Shown here: positions 22,884 to 34,383 of the stretch, in pieces | Numbering within the stretch: the stretch's first letter is position 1 | Layout: every line of letters begins with the position of its first letter | Source of the DNA: Opisthorchis felineus | Taxonomy: Eukaryota > Platyhelminthes > Trematoda > Opisthorchiida > Opisthorchiidae | Assembly: GCA_004794785.1 (NCBI GenBank) | Contig: SJOL01008668.1 | Span: 217,717 to 281,716 of the forward strand | Length of the DNA stretch: 64,000 bases | Direction: 5' to 3' | Program-made: the position numbers and the translations under genes | Notes under the pieces: generated by a model | Seen by the model: the letters and a program-made list of their open reading frames with translations, nothing else | The model's database searches: none | Told to the model about the DNA's origin: nothing

Positions 22884-23845
22884 TCAACTAACTGGACCTC
22901 CGTCAAACTCAGGTGATTTGGACCCGATTCTCAAAAGGGGACTCAGGGGTTGTAGGGCAGCTGCGGCTTCACGCGTAAGCACGTTATCTACAGCTTGGGG
23001 AAACGTATGTTGGTGTGTGATATTCTGAAGCCGATCGAGAAGACTGTCCCAGGTGCAAGTGTAGTAAACCAGGGAGAAGTAGTAGCGTAGGTTTGTACGC
23101 GCTGGAGGGCACACTAAGAGGTTTCTGGATTTACCGAAATTGGCGAGTATATGGCTTTACGCTTGCCCTAGCCTCTGCTATAAAAGATTTTGGTAGGAGA
23201 GTTAGATTTAACTTAAACCATCTGAGCCATGTTGGCTCAAGGCCTGCGATTATGCAGTGGGAACGGTAGGAGAGAGGACTGGGCTGTGGGAGCAACCTTC
23301 TGGTGAATGAACGTTTTCAAGTGCTTGCGCGCAACTTTGTGTATGAAGCTTGTCGCGCGCATGGCTTGAAAATTATGACTTTCGTGTATCGAAGATGAAA
23401 GGAGCGCATTATTAGAAAGCAGAGCCTTCGTGCTTGAGCAACCTGGAAATGGGCTTGGTGAGAAAAGCTTAAGGTACAAGAGAATCTGAGACCAAGGCCC
23501 TTGATCTCCGTGGAATGAGTGACAGGGTTCCAATTAAGTGTGAACGCATCAGCTGAGACGAAGCAGTGGCAGAAAGGTACATGGGATTTGGAAGAAGAGT
23601 AGCTTACGTTAGAACCAGTTGACCAGCCAGTCAGATTGTGTTTTTTTGGATCTGGCGAAAAGCAAGAGTTTTAGCAGAGGGAGAAAATGCGTACATGATT
23701 TTTATACCGTCCGCAAAAACGAAGGATTTACCATGGGACATGGCGCCGAAGACATCGTCGACATACAGTAGGAAGAGGATGGGGCCTAGCACGTTCCCTT
23801 GAATGACTCCACTGATGATCGATGGTGGGGATGTCTGTTTATCCC
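22884..23845 (-). pseudogene. Reverse transcriptase, second half (motif B to C-terminus) of the large LINE copy
   Basis: Reading leftwards from 23,845, the sequence gives SPPSIISGVIQGNVLGPILF, then LLYVDDVF (motif B). SFVFADGIKI follows, with motif C FADG at 23,707-23,718. The second catalytic aspartate of FADD has become Gly, so polymerase activity would be lost. The thumb region continues at 23,533-23,237 in another frame. The C-terminal block RYYFSLVYYTCTWDSLLDRL lies at about 23,090-23,030. The preceding half of the same domain is about 2.8 kb further right, beyond an inserted copy of the family. Confidence 0.72.
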
Positions 23846-26610
23846 CAATTTGTGTTATACAATAATACTAACGTCTATTCCCAACTAGTAGGTAGCATAC
23901 CTTCAGGCATGCTCATAAAGTTACAGTCAGAATAAGTCCATGACTGGTAGGGTTTGTGGGTACCGGGAATTTCGTGGAAAAACGACGGCGACATAAACAG
24001 TGGGCATTACCCGAAGTAGACTTGGTCACGCCTGAAGCGGCACGGGTAAAGAACCGAAATGGGGAACATATTAGATGAGACAAGATACTACCTTTAGGAT
24101 TTGAAAGTGGCGGGCAAAAACAATACGAGGGGACATAGCAAGAGGCTTCCTGCCTGGTACGTGATAAAAATAATTTAAAAAAACTGCAGTGTGCAGAAAA
24201 AGTGGAACCAGAATAACGGATCAGGAGATCCAGCAGAACTGGCACGATCTGACCGGCCGATTTGAACTGAAGCCTAAAACAGTTACTGAGGCATCGTAGC
24301 CTTGGGCTTTTGGGCGCATGGCCAGAGTCACGAAAAGCATAAGTGAGGGAATATGCGGTACGGATAAATGGCAATAGGAAACTCAGAATCATAGTGTGCA
24401 GTGAAACTGGACAGATTCACTAGCGTTACTGCTGGAGCGGGGTCGGGCGTAAAAGGTTCCTTGGGAGAAGGAGTTCACGTAAACACACAAGAAGGCACGC
24501 GAACTGCACGAAAAATAACTGACTTGGTGGGGAGTACAAAGTAAAAGACACCGAGATGTTTAGATCCAATGGAAGGTTTAGCAGATGGGAATGAACGCCT
24601 CCCGGGGGCTGCTGGGACCAGACGAAGATTTTTATTGTGGTTGTAGGTAAGGGGACGAGTGAGCGAGAGAACACAGTCAAAGTAGGAAGTCAGCAGTTGC
24701 GGGTATGCTATCAAACTGGATATAGCAGTGCGTGCCGTCACTGCAGTGAGATACTTCAGTTTCTGGACAGCCCCGTGAAGGACGTCGTGATTGAAGTAGT
24801 TGGGCTGGGATGTGCTGTTCTGTCAGCAGTGGGATGTGGGTTTGCCAAGGGATTCCGCAGGGAGAGCAAGACCAATGTAATGTCGTAGATAGTGCTTGTT
24901 TTTTCGTCCGGTCGAGGATCCCTTTAGGTGTAATGCACTGATCGGGTAGAGTGGACGTCCATAGCACATATTACCGCGGGTCGAAGCTTGGGAAGATGAG
25001 ATGGGATGAGATCAGTAAGGCCTAGAGAGTTATAGGAGTCATCCGACAGGATATAGTCCTTTAAGAAAAAAACGGAACGTTTGCTACTGTTAGGGTGCTG
25101 GCGACAAGTGGTTAATCGAGAGGGGATAAGGATGGATTTGCACTCAGTAGCCTAGTCATCAAAGCCAAGCTGAGATTTCCAATATATGCTATTATACTAC
25201 CTGAGACATAGGACAGTACGATGCAAGTAGGGAGAGAGGCGGCGTGGTAAGGGAAACCAAACAATTTAGGACTGGCCTGGGTGGAACTTCTTAGTAGGTG
25301 GAATAGATTTCATGGAGGTTAATAGTGAGTTGGACAATACTGGGAAAATCTAGGATGGAAGGTGAACGCAACGGGGATGGTCACTAGTCCCCGAAGCACT
25401 ACTATCAGCTTCAGTCTAAAAGTGGTGCATGACGAAAAAGACTTTCGACGCTAGCCTCGCACGCTGGTGGTGGAGGGTTTGGAGTTTCTGTATATTTATA
25501 TCGTATGTGTCCACTCCTTGGAGTGGCCGGTAGGTGTTTTTTGTTTGGTTGGTGAGGTGGGTTTTGGTGCGGTGTAGCCTCGGTTCTGACGAAGGCAGCT
25601 ACAGCTATGCACGTCGGTGTAGGCCGTGGGCATTGCAGAGTATCTTCAGGCTGTCCCGGGCATACCGTTTTTTTACATATTATTTTGACAGACGGAAGGC
25701 CAGTTTTTTCTCATCTGTAGTTTATGGCGTTGCCAGATAAATAACTCAACCAAGGCGAGTCCAGCACCAGCAGCATCAAACAGAAGACAGCAGTGCATTT
25801 TTTTAGTTGCCTGAATCCAAAGGCCAGGCTTAGAACCACCGGTGATGGGCGATGCACCCGTGCTACTGGAGGGGTGGCGGGTATACGAACGCACCATGGT
25901 GCAACGTAACAGGGCGACCCTTCCTGCAGGGCGTACCCGACCACCACACGAGGTTTCTGTCCTTCGTGCATGCTACCAGATCTGAAAGGCGGAAAACCAT
26001 CCACACAATCATAAATGCGGTTTGTGCATTGATAAAATACTCCAGCTACAAGTTTTTTCTGGTCGGGGGGAAGCAAGGCCAGTAAAAACAGCTCAGTTCG
26101 AACAAGCAAACAGCAAACAGACGCTGGTAAAGGCAAGTCGCGGGGGAGGTAGGTAAAATGACAGTTACTAATGAGACAATGGGAATGGAATGGTGAAATT
26201 CAGGGCGCGTGCACTATGGCTAAACGGCGACTGAGCTTTGGTGTGAGCTGCCATATCAAGCAGAAGCGTACGGCGATGTTGCGTGTGTGAATGTTTAGTA
26301 AGTTGTGGAGCAAATCATAAGATGGATTTGGTATATATATATATCGGCGCATAACGAGCTCTAGTAATGAAGAAAAGAGGCTGACTTTGGTTTAGTTTTT
26401 GTCACTTACAGTTAGGTCAAGAGCACCAGTCACTAGACAGAGCTGATATAGTAATCCGGGGTAGGGACCTGACTAGAACGAGGTATAAATTGGCTGGAAA
26501 AAAAGAACAACAACCAGGCCAGTACCACAACCTATTTAGACCAAGTAAGCATTTAAATCCTACCGTGGCTTGAAGCAAGTCAAGAAGTTGGGAAGATATG
26601 ATAACAGGAT
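23846..26610 (-). mobile_element. 5'-truncated LINE copy nested inside the RT domain of its own family
   Basis: The segment carries only the family's 3' region, homologous to 20.25-22.88 kb. It ends on the left with the terminal block (reverse complement of TTTATTCTGACTGTAAC and CCAGTTGGGAATA at 23,880-23,940) and a decayed ATT tail. To its right is RT coding sequence ending after motif A. To its left is RT coding sequence starting just before motif B. It has the same orientation as its host. A short TA dinucleotide run lies at about 26,331-26,345. Boundaries are accurate to about 30 bases. Confidence 0.62.
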
Positions 26611-27763
26611 CTTTTACTTGCCCACTGGCTGTGTCGTCGCTAAACTCAAACGTGCCCCAATCGAATAAATAGGAGGTGAACCACTGAAATAAGGATCCGG
26701 TGACGCCAACATAACTGGGTTTCTTCAGCAGAGGTGCATGGGGGACCTAGTCAGCAGCTTTTTGCACATCCAAGGAGACTGTTACAATGGAGTGCCCGGC
26801 GGCATGCGCTACTGTGACGGTCTCAAATTAGTGAAACTGATAGCCATTGACGGATCTCTGAGACAACAATCCGTACTGTTGGTCACCCATAGTATTTGTA
26901 GCTAAGAGGGACCTGGTTATCGGGCCCTTGATCAGACGTCCAAGGGTTTGTATTAGAGGAGGGGTATGATGGATCTACCTGAAGTTGGAAGTAGTCTGTC
27001 TGGGTCCGGATCTGAAATGAGGGCGGAGGACAGATTGTTTCCACTGGGAGGGGACGATTCCAGAGTTGGGTGAATGGGTAAAAAGACTTAGGACGGGGAT
27101 TTTGAAATCTTGTCCGCCATGTCTCAGATCACGGGATAGTATGCCATAGCCCCATAGCGCGACGGAGGCCTTGAGGGTTTGACGAAGGGCTGATACATGA
27201 GCTAGGGAGATGGTTACATTGCTAGGAGACGGGTGGCTACTCTAATGTGGAGAGGTTAAATGTGCGGCAGGGATAGTGGAATTGAGTTTGGGAGGAAGGG
27301 GTAAGTAGCAACTGGCAAAGTAGGCGTTCAGGTGGTCGGCTATTTTGACAGGATCGGTGATAAAACTACCAACGGTGGAACGATGACAAGTAACTGGGTA
27401 AACGTTTGGGGTACAGCGCCCACGGAATGGGCGGCTGAGTAGTTTGCAGTGAGGAGGGGCCCTGGGAGTGGTGCTCTCTTCGCGGCATTCAAGGGATAGC
27501 CAGAAGGACTCTCGGTCAGTTGCGAGCTTGCTGAGGAGGAGTGTTAATGGGAAATCCCGAGATTTCCGATATTCCCTGCCAGGTCGGTGTATTTTATTAT
27601 CCAAGGCTTTCAGTAAGTTGTCATGGTGAGAGATACCAGGGTGAAAACTTTTAATGAGAGAAGCAAGGTAGAGAGGAGTCAGTAGGTTTTGGTAGAAGAT
27701 TTCACAAATGCGTTGTGTGTTTGTCGAGAGAAAGAAGTCCTTCCAGTCCTGGGAGGCCAGCAA
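26611..27763 (-). pseudogene. Linker and reverse transcriptase first half (to motif A) of the large LINE copy
   Basis: A frame at 27,763-27,242 carries the linker between endonuclease and RT (SRDFPLTLLLSKLATDRESF, then VKIADHLNAYFAS). Beyond it, with several in-frame stops, come HSPNSGIVPSQWKQSVLRPH and then the motif A region SIVTVSLDVQKAAD-stop-VPHAPLLKK (26,790-26,725), then SYLFDWGTFEFSDDTASGQ. Relatives have DF.KAFD.VPH in motif A. The first catalytic Asp is kept and the following residues have drifted. The frame is shifted relative to the endonuclease, near 27,760. The rest of the domain is displaced to 23,845. Confidence 0.72.
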
Positions 27764-28782
27764 GGATGAAAAGCCAGTAAAATATGTGGAGACAGGAGAT
27801 GAAAGAGAGAAGGACTCGGAGGAGCAGTTGGGCTATATCTGACTGCTTTGCAAGAAACGACGCAGTGATCGCTTCCTGGGAAGCATGGATCAGCTGTGGC
27901 CGCAGCCAGATGACCCTCATTTGAGAATATTAGGTCTAAGGTTTGTGGGCCACTAACGGGGCTCCGTACAATCTGGGACCATCCCTCTACTCTAAGTTGA
28001 GCAAGCAACGAGGCGGGACGAGTAGGGACCAAAGTGGGAGGCCGGGAAATATCTCGTAGGTTCAAGTCACCCAGCGCAAATTTAGACAAGTGGGGAAGGC
28101 TGTGTGCAGTGGAGATAATACGGGACAAGTCAGCAATAAAGGCGAGGGAAGGGGCCGGTTGTAGAGGGATACAACCTACAAGTACAAGTCGTTTGGTCTG
28201 TTCCGTGAAGATCCAGATGGCCTCTGGAATCCCTTCTAGGATGGAATCCCCAAAGGGCGTTGCACGAAGTTCTGCTTTGGAATAGACGGCACGGCCTCCA
28301 CCCCTTGAGTTTCTCCTGTCAGTTTGGTGGATATTATAACCAGGGATTGAAACAGTCGTGTCTGGAATTTCAACTGAGAGCCATGTTTCAGTCACACAAA
28401 GCAGACTTGGTCGTGCAATGGTGATAATGGCTGGGAGATTATGGGCTTTTGGCAGCAGTGAGCGAGCAGTAAGTAGCATCATTGATAGGCCTATTGGCGT
28501 GCCAACCATACCAATCAGGAATTTACCAAACTCGCCTACGGTGGATTTCGGTACTAGGGATAATGGGTGGGGGAGGTAAGGGTACAGGAAGAGTTGACTA
28601 GGCGTGTGTTCGGAGTAGGTCGAGATGTGTTCAGCGCCGGTGGTGGGTGGTGAACAGTGGGTAAGGAAGGTCTGAATTCGCGGCAGAAGGTAGATTATGA
28701 GGTTCATTATGGGGTTGGGAATGTCCCCGAAAGTGAGGCGTGCGGTTGAAGGGAGAGTTTTGGGGCGTACAGTCATTCGCAT
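27679..28782 (-). pseudogene. Apurinic-like endonuclease of the large LINE copy
   Basis: This 367-codon open frame contains an almost complete EEP endonuclease. It carries LLTARSLLPKAHNLP (the usual N in NARSL reads T), then LLCVTETWLS with the catalytic Glu. IPGYNIHQTDRRNSRGGGRA follows, then KFALGDLN (Asp and Asn of the GDLN loop), TLDLIF, and GSDHCVVSC (final Asp-His). Such domains nick target DNA to prime reverse transcription. The N-terminal 90 or so residues before LLTARSLL are not recognisable and the true start may be internal. The frame ends near 27,679 because of a frameshift at about 27,760, after which the linker and RT follow. It is the best-preserved endonuclease in the window, but it belongs to a broken element. 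Confidence 0.85.
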
Positions 28783-29983
28783 TGTCAGGAGGTGCGGAGT
28801 GTGGTATGGTACAGAAAAAGGTGGTGGGTGTGGAGGATGGGTGGCAGCTGAAAATGGCCTACAGGTGGAACGGAAGCGGCTGAGCAGAGTGGTGGAAGCA
28901 CATAAGAATCTAAGCTAGCCGGCGATGTTTGCGGATGCGGGGTTTAGCCAAGCACGTGTAACGCTGGTTTGATGTACTTGTTTCGTAATTATGGGGAGCC
29001 GGAGCAAAGTTCGGTTATCCTGTGAAAAACCAAGGGACAGACTGTCGGGGAGTGCATTTGAGAGTGTGTTACGTATAGCGGCCCCAACAATAAATGCTTG
29101 AGTCCAAAGGCATATTTTGGTGGAGGTGGAACGCGGAGAGACAGCAGGTCAAGGGGTCTATGACGGGAACAAGTGCTGTCAACGACTGGTGTAGTCATTG
29201 CTCTGGCTGGGAGACGTGCCGCCTCAGTCGCTTCAGGGCCCGGAGAGAGTTCTACCGGTCTGACGGAGACATTTTCAGTTTTCATGGGTGGTAAAGATGA
29301 AAGTCCATCTGCAGGAGCGATGGGGGCCCAGGGTCTTGTAAGGCCATGAGGCTAGAACCTACTGGATAGTTTGGTGTGGACCCGGTGCCGGAAGCAATCA
29401 CGGAGCACTGAGAGTATAAGGGTACCATGGGAGCGCCAACGTAAGTAATGGCAGTTGATGGCGATACAGGTTAGGTACGATAGCACATGAGACCGGGTTT
29501 ACATGGGGACAAGGTGGCCGATGGTTCGCGATGGGACGTCTGTGGGTTTCATTCATAGATGCATCAGTATTCTACACGCTTGTAGGGTTGACCGTTTTGT
29601 TGATCATGTGGGTTGCTGGGGTACCCAGGGGGACGGTGGAGTCGATTTGGCATCCCGGAAAGGGAACATGATAGTTGGTCCGAAAATTCGTGATAATCGG
29701 AGCCAACAGATTCTTAGGTTTGGTGTCAGAACGCGTTGTAGAGTCAGAGTATAGAGTGGGCGCGGATACCACAGCCGCCTCAGCGTTATCAGGTCAGGTT
29801 GGGGGCCCAGCAGAGTTCGATAACACTGGAGAGGAGGCGGGTAATTCGACAGGCTCGGTAAGTTATAGTCTGATTTGGGGGTTATTCGGCTGCTATGCTC
29901 ACATGTGTCTACGGTGGACCAACTTGCGTGGTTGCGCGCCGAGGTAGGTGTATGGGGCATCTGTGATTGAGTGACGTCGAATG
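28783..29983 (-). other. Region between candidate ORF1 and the endonuclease of the large LINE copy
   Basis: Several proline- and serine-rich minus-strand frames of 65-130 codons lie here (for example 28,989-29,285 and 29,604-29,987). None carries a recognised domain. By position this should be the C-terminal part of ORF1 and the ORF1-ORF2 junction, broken by frameshifts. Confidence 0.35.
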
Positions 29984-30451
29984 TCATAATCCGCGCTGGT
30001 TGGTAAGTGGAGAGGGTTCAAGCTGGTAGCTTCCAGTGACCGAATGGTGGAATTCAGGTAGTAGCATCTTGGTAAGCTGTCTTCGCACTCGAGAATGAGC
30101 AGCTTTAATTTTTATGGTCCGGAATTTTTCGGGAGAGGGGAGAAGAGCCGGGGATGTTATCGGACGCACGGCATCGTTTTCATCCAGGAATTGCATTCTT
30201 ACTGGGCAGCATATGGATGGTTTCAACTTTCGGAGACCTCGAGCTGTGCATGTGGTGTTAAGTACGCCACATGCAGTTAAGATGGCAGTTTTGCGGAGTT
30301 CAAGCGGAATTCGATCAGGAATTCGACCGGAATGTTGGGACCTGATGACGGCATTCAACGCGTTGACAAAAACCTCAGAGGCGATCGTGTCACTAAGAAT
30401 TGACGCTTTTTCTGGATTGGCTGGATTGATGAGACAGGATTTAGGAGACAT
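29984..30451 (-). pseudogene. Candidate ORF1 (nucleic-acid-binding) fragment of the large LINE copy
   Basis: A 155-codon minus-strand frame sits upstream of the endonuclease in the same orientation. It contains ASEVFVNALNAVIRS and then RPITSPALLPSPEKFRTIKI followed by KAAHSRVRRQL. The second part has the feel of the RRM-like segment of CR1/Jockey-type ORF1 proteins, which bind the element RNA. No zinc knuckles are visible. Position and orientation are the main evidence. The family assignment is an inference. Confidence 0.35.
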
Positions 30452-30700
30452 GAAATAAGCTGTATGGCTCGGAAGGAGGACGTTTCATTTTCCACCCTAT
30501 GCAGACGGGCTCTGAGACTTTCCAGGTCTTTCAGGACCTGAGATCCTACTGGTAGCGGTGAGAGAAGTGTTGCTAGGTTGAGGAGGCAAAGAGATGTCAG
30601 CTCGTACTACTGAACAATCTGACGTTAATTGGAGCACCATGTTTACTGGCAGATACCTATGAATCCCCCGGGGAGAAAAGTGAGAGCAATACATCAGCGT

Positions 30701-31525
30701 TCACGTCATATTAACCTTGCTCAGCCTTCTGTAGTGTTTAAGGTTGGACATGGTGCAGAGCCATATAACGACCAGTTGTGAGTTACGTAAATGCCATAAA
30801 CAGATATGCCAGCAAGGCGCACAGGGGTCGACTGGAGAGATTAGATCTCGCATGGGTGGAAGCAGTGTTAAAGCAAAAGATCTGGGGTGGTACAGCAATA
30901 GATTTTCATCAAAGAATAAGTCCCTTCCGATGTTGTTTCCCAAAGCCGGTTGCCTTGTTGGAGGATTGCGCAAATGAGCAACGAAGTGACTGGGACCGGT
31001 GATAATGTCCCAGCTAGCATGAAAAACCCTTGTAGACTTTAGTGACCATTCAGCTGCCCTGGTGATGTTAACTACACTGCCAGTGTCATAACCGTCACGA
31101 GAGACCAATGTCCAGGAAGTCAGTTGACCTATGGCATCAAATATGTGATGGAAAGTGATGAACGATGCAACAAAAACTCCCAAGAATGGTAAGTGTGGAT
31201 GTTTGGACAAGCAGCGCTCGCAACAGCAGGTCGTGCCGCTCCGCCCTGCTACGTACGGTGAGCTGAGCCAGAGCCGTGGGTGCGGACGGCATGGCCCATC
31301 TTGTTTCTGTGGGGTTGAACAAGGTTGTCCGCGATCCTTTGCATGTATGGAGCTGCAGCAGAGGCTTCTATATAAATCGCGGATTTTCTCATGCGTGTGA
31401 TGGTCTGGCTGAAAGCCTGTGTGGAATAGACCCACACAGGAGCGCCATCTCACGTGACTTGTCATGGGACCTGGAATTGGGTAAAACGCGTGCCGACCAG
31501 GAGCCTCATCAGACAGCCACCCCAC
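30701..31525 (-). CDS. Unidentified 274-codon open reading frame upstream of the LINE
   Basis: This is the third longest uninterrupted frame in the window, after the endonuclease (367 codons) and the 307-codon RT frame of the RTE-like copy at 1437-3574. I do not recognise it. It is rich in His, Ser, Arg, Leu and Trp, has scattered cysteines (including TTCCCERCLSKH) and no obvious signal peptide, membrane segment or retroelement motif. It lies on the same strand as, and 5' to, the candidate ORF1. It could be an element-encoded frame, the open antisense of something else, or a chance opening in GC-richer repeat DNA. Overlapping plus-strand frames of up to 108 codons suggest the local base composition simply disfavours stops. 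Confidence 0.25.
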   Translation of the reverse strand: MGWLSDEAPGRHAFYPIPGPMTSHVRWRSCVGLFHTGFQPDHHTHEKIRDLYRSLCCSSIHAKDRGQPCSTPQKQDGPCRPHPRLWLSSPYVAGRSGTTCCCERCLSKHPHLPFLGVFVASFITFHHIFDAIGQLTSWTLVSRDGYDTGSVVNITRAAEWSLKSTRVFHASWDIITGPSHFVAHLRNPPTRQPALGNNIGRDLFFDENLLLYHPRSFALTLLPPMRDLISPVDPCAPCWHICLWHLRNSQLVVIWLCTMSNLKHYRRLSKVNMT

Positions 31526-31599
31526 TTATACGTGCATACAACCAAAAGCTAAGGACAATATCGGCTGCAGAACTTTCATATTGCCTTGAAAATTTGGTC

Positions 31600-34315
31600 T
31601 GATGGGTGCCTGCCGAAAATCCATCATTAAGTTCCCTCCTGATAACCGTACTAATCAACCACTGGGTATGTATTATTTGAAAACGACGGATACCATAATT
31701 GTTAAGAAATCGAAGGCAAAAATTAGCTGATTATACGGGCAAATTGAAATTCCTTTAGGAATTTTTTCTAGTCTTCTGTGAAGGGTACTGCTTTCTAATG
31801 GCAGGCCGGTTCCAAAACACGATAAATAGGCTTTTTTGTCAGCTCTCTATCACGTAAGCGAATCGTTAAAGCAGATTCAAAAAAGTTGACCTGGAGCACT
31901 AGTATTTCTTATAAACACAGAACATCTTAATGGGCAGTGGACAACGAATATGTTTCTGTCACCACTTGGGAAAGCGAGAAGAGGCTCGCAGTCTATCTTG
32001 AATCGGAGGACATAGAAACCATTTTGTCGTGGACTCAGGAGCGACACTCTGTGTAAGGGAGACGAATGGGGATCAATCTGGCGCTTGCGTACTCGTTATA
32101 GAATAGTGTAATACGAAGGGTAATTTTCGATGCCTCAAAGGAAGCGTAGAATGAGACCAGACAAACTCCTGGGAGTTGATAAGTAAACCGTCAGTGTGGA
32201 TGTATGTTCATCGTGACCATTTAATCATGCGCTTGGGCTACGGATTCGGGACCGGAATGACGATGCAAGACCGTGGTACGAATTTGTTTACGTTGGAGTG
32301 TTTGTGAGAAAGACTACAAAATGAGGCGCTTCCGCACGCGCACGCAGCGCGCCACGATAGAGCAATAGCGTGCCCCAAATCTGTAAGAATAGGGCTCATG
32401 CACGCTAGCGTACCTACTTCACTTCAGGTGGGTCCGGCTCCAAAAAACACTTCCGTGTTCGCTTTTATGCACCTCGGTGTACGGTGAAGTCTGGCACTTG
32501 TCATATGATACGAGTAATAACGGATTAACACAGAGGTGTTTACTACTCTCTGCTTAAACTGATTGGATGACAGAACGGATAATCTGTGCCATTTTGGGGC
32601 CAAATGTGTCCCCTCATTTCTCCACAGCACCACGAGATTTCTGCGGCTTGCTGTTGCAGGAATTGAGGCATTTTAATGGGTCTTTTTCATCATCAACGCT
32701 TTCCTCAGTGGAAACTCTAGACGATCAGTACTGAGACTTTGCACCAGCTGCAGTCAGTTCCCTTCGGTGTGTAGCAGTGGCGGATACCTGCTTTGCGAAG
32801 ATTGAACGAAGACTGAGGGTGACGCGATTACTCCCAAGGGCAGTCACTTTGCACCAACTAAAAAATGGATGAGGTCTCAACCAGGCCAGTCTGCCTCCTT
32901 CACAGATCGCCTCAACCCCAAGCTAGAATAGTTTGGCCATCGTTATGTGCAACATGTGGATTATGGCGTACAGAAAACCAGGTACGGTACCGTCCACCAA
33001 GCAGAAACAAAAATCTTTAATGAAGCTGGGACGAAGATGCTTGAGTCTCTATAGTATTTCGACAAATGGCACACCAGGATGATCCCAAAGGGATGGGCAT
33101 CCACCCACTTGACTTCAGGTGCTCATTAGTGATCTCAGTCACCAAGCGTTTTCTCCTAAGTGAACTCGGTTTTGTGCTGATTATGTTATCGGCTACCATG
33201 ATCGATACTTCCACCGTATATTACAGTGTGTACTTGTTTACGATTCTGCAGGAGACGTCGCACTAGTTAGCCTCATCCCCCATGAAGGTGTCCATGGTTT
33301 GGCAGGTGCGTGGCGCAAACACGGTGGGTAGGTTTGCCATTTCTACAAGCTTCATCCACACGATGCTTTGCGTATCCACTGAGAAGGGACCAACTGTAAA
33401 CTTTTCGACCTATTCTATCAGGAGACATGGTGTTATAGAAGCTACAAGGGATTCCGGCTTGCTTGCGTTCTAATAACTGACTGGTCAACTGACCGAAAAT
33501 TGGTGGAGCGCCTGTATTTCACAACAAAAGCAACGTCATGTTATACATCCTCTAATCAAATATTGAGTTTCCTGGCCCAAAGACGGCAAACCCCTGTAAG
33601 AAACTTTCAGCAGTTAGCCACTGAAATAGCGCCTCGCTTACGAACGTGTCGTACTAATCTGGCTCTTCACGCCTCAAGGTATTTACACCACAGTTCAGAC
33701 GAATTCGATTTTGTCCATAACCCAATCCAATTTCGGTCCAACAAACGGCATAGTTTCACACCCACCCGCGGCAACAACTGAAGAGGTCAATCCATAAAAC
33801 TCTTGCACTGTCGAATTACCTGTTAGGTATAGCATAACTTCTCTGCCCTCATTGTCTTGAAATAAAGGAATCGTCTACCCGACTGCGAACTTAGTTGCCT
33901 CAAGATGTCTTTTCAAGAAAGCAATCGATCTAAGGTTGACTTTCCTGCATATGGTCCGAGCCTGAAGGGTTTCGATGTTGCCAATTACATGATAACACTG
34001 GTCTCATCCTTCGCCCCCGCCTAATTTATGACTTTTGCCCCGCTAGTATTTAGAATATATGACCAATAATTCCTTCAATCAATCTGGTAATTGGGGCGAG
34101 CGTCCTCTTCTTTCACCATTCAGTATTTGAACATCTGGAAAGGGTTGGAACAAGCGTTGCTTTAATCTAAGTATCAATCCGTACCGAGCACAAGGTCAGA
34201 AACAGTAAACTACCTGAATACAAATCCTCATTGTTGTTTCCTACTCAACTTATTGGTCTGCGCTAACCCGGTACACATTGGAAGGTCAGTTGACAGCATA
34301 CTTTTTGAGTGTCAA
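31600..34315. other. Interval upstream of the P-glycoprotein gene
   Basis: No gene, RNA or known repeat is recognised in about 2.7 kb. It should contain the promoter and 5' UTR of the transporter, but I see no clear TATA box at a suitable distance from the first ATG. The reading frame of the chosen start stays open upstream for over 100 bases without another ATG, so a further upstream start by splicing cannot be excluded. Confidence 0.4.
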
Positions 34316-34383
34316 ATGAGACGTCGCGGAAAGGGTAATGCCAAAGATGAGGAGGGTGGCAATGCAGTGGAAAGCAATGAATA
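34316..34383 (+). CDS. P-glycoprotein exon 1 (start codon, acidic N-terminus)
   Basis: ATG at 34316 has A at -3 and opens a frame reading [20 protein letters not shown], then NE plus two bases of a Tyr codon. The donor is GTGGGT at 34384. The intron 34384-34425 is only 42 bp and ends in AACCAG. The joined codon TAC gives Tyr. Choosing this exon rests on phase agreement and on the charged composition usual for this cytosolic tail. There is no strong homology in the first 22 residues. Confidence 0.7.

Noticed and set aside
33905..33994. ATG at 33905 as a possible first exon of the transporter
   Set aside because: It encodes an open stretch of about 40 codons, but no donor in suitable phase with the downstream exons was evident, and the exon at 34316 gives a simpler model.
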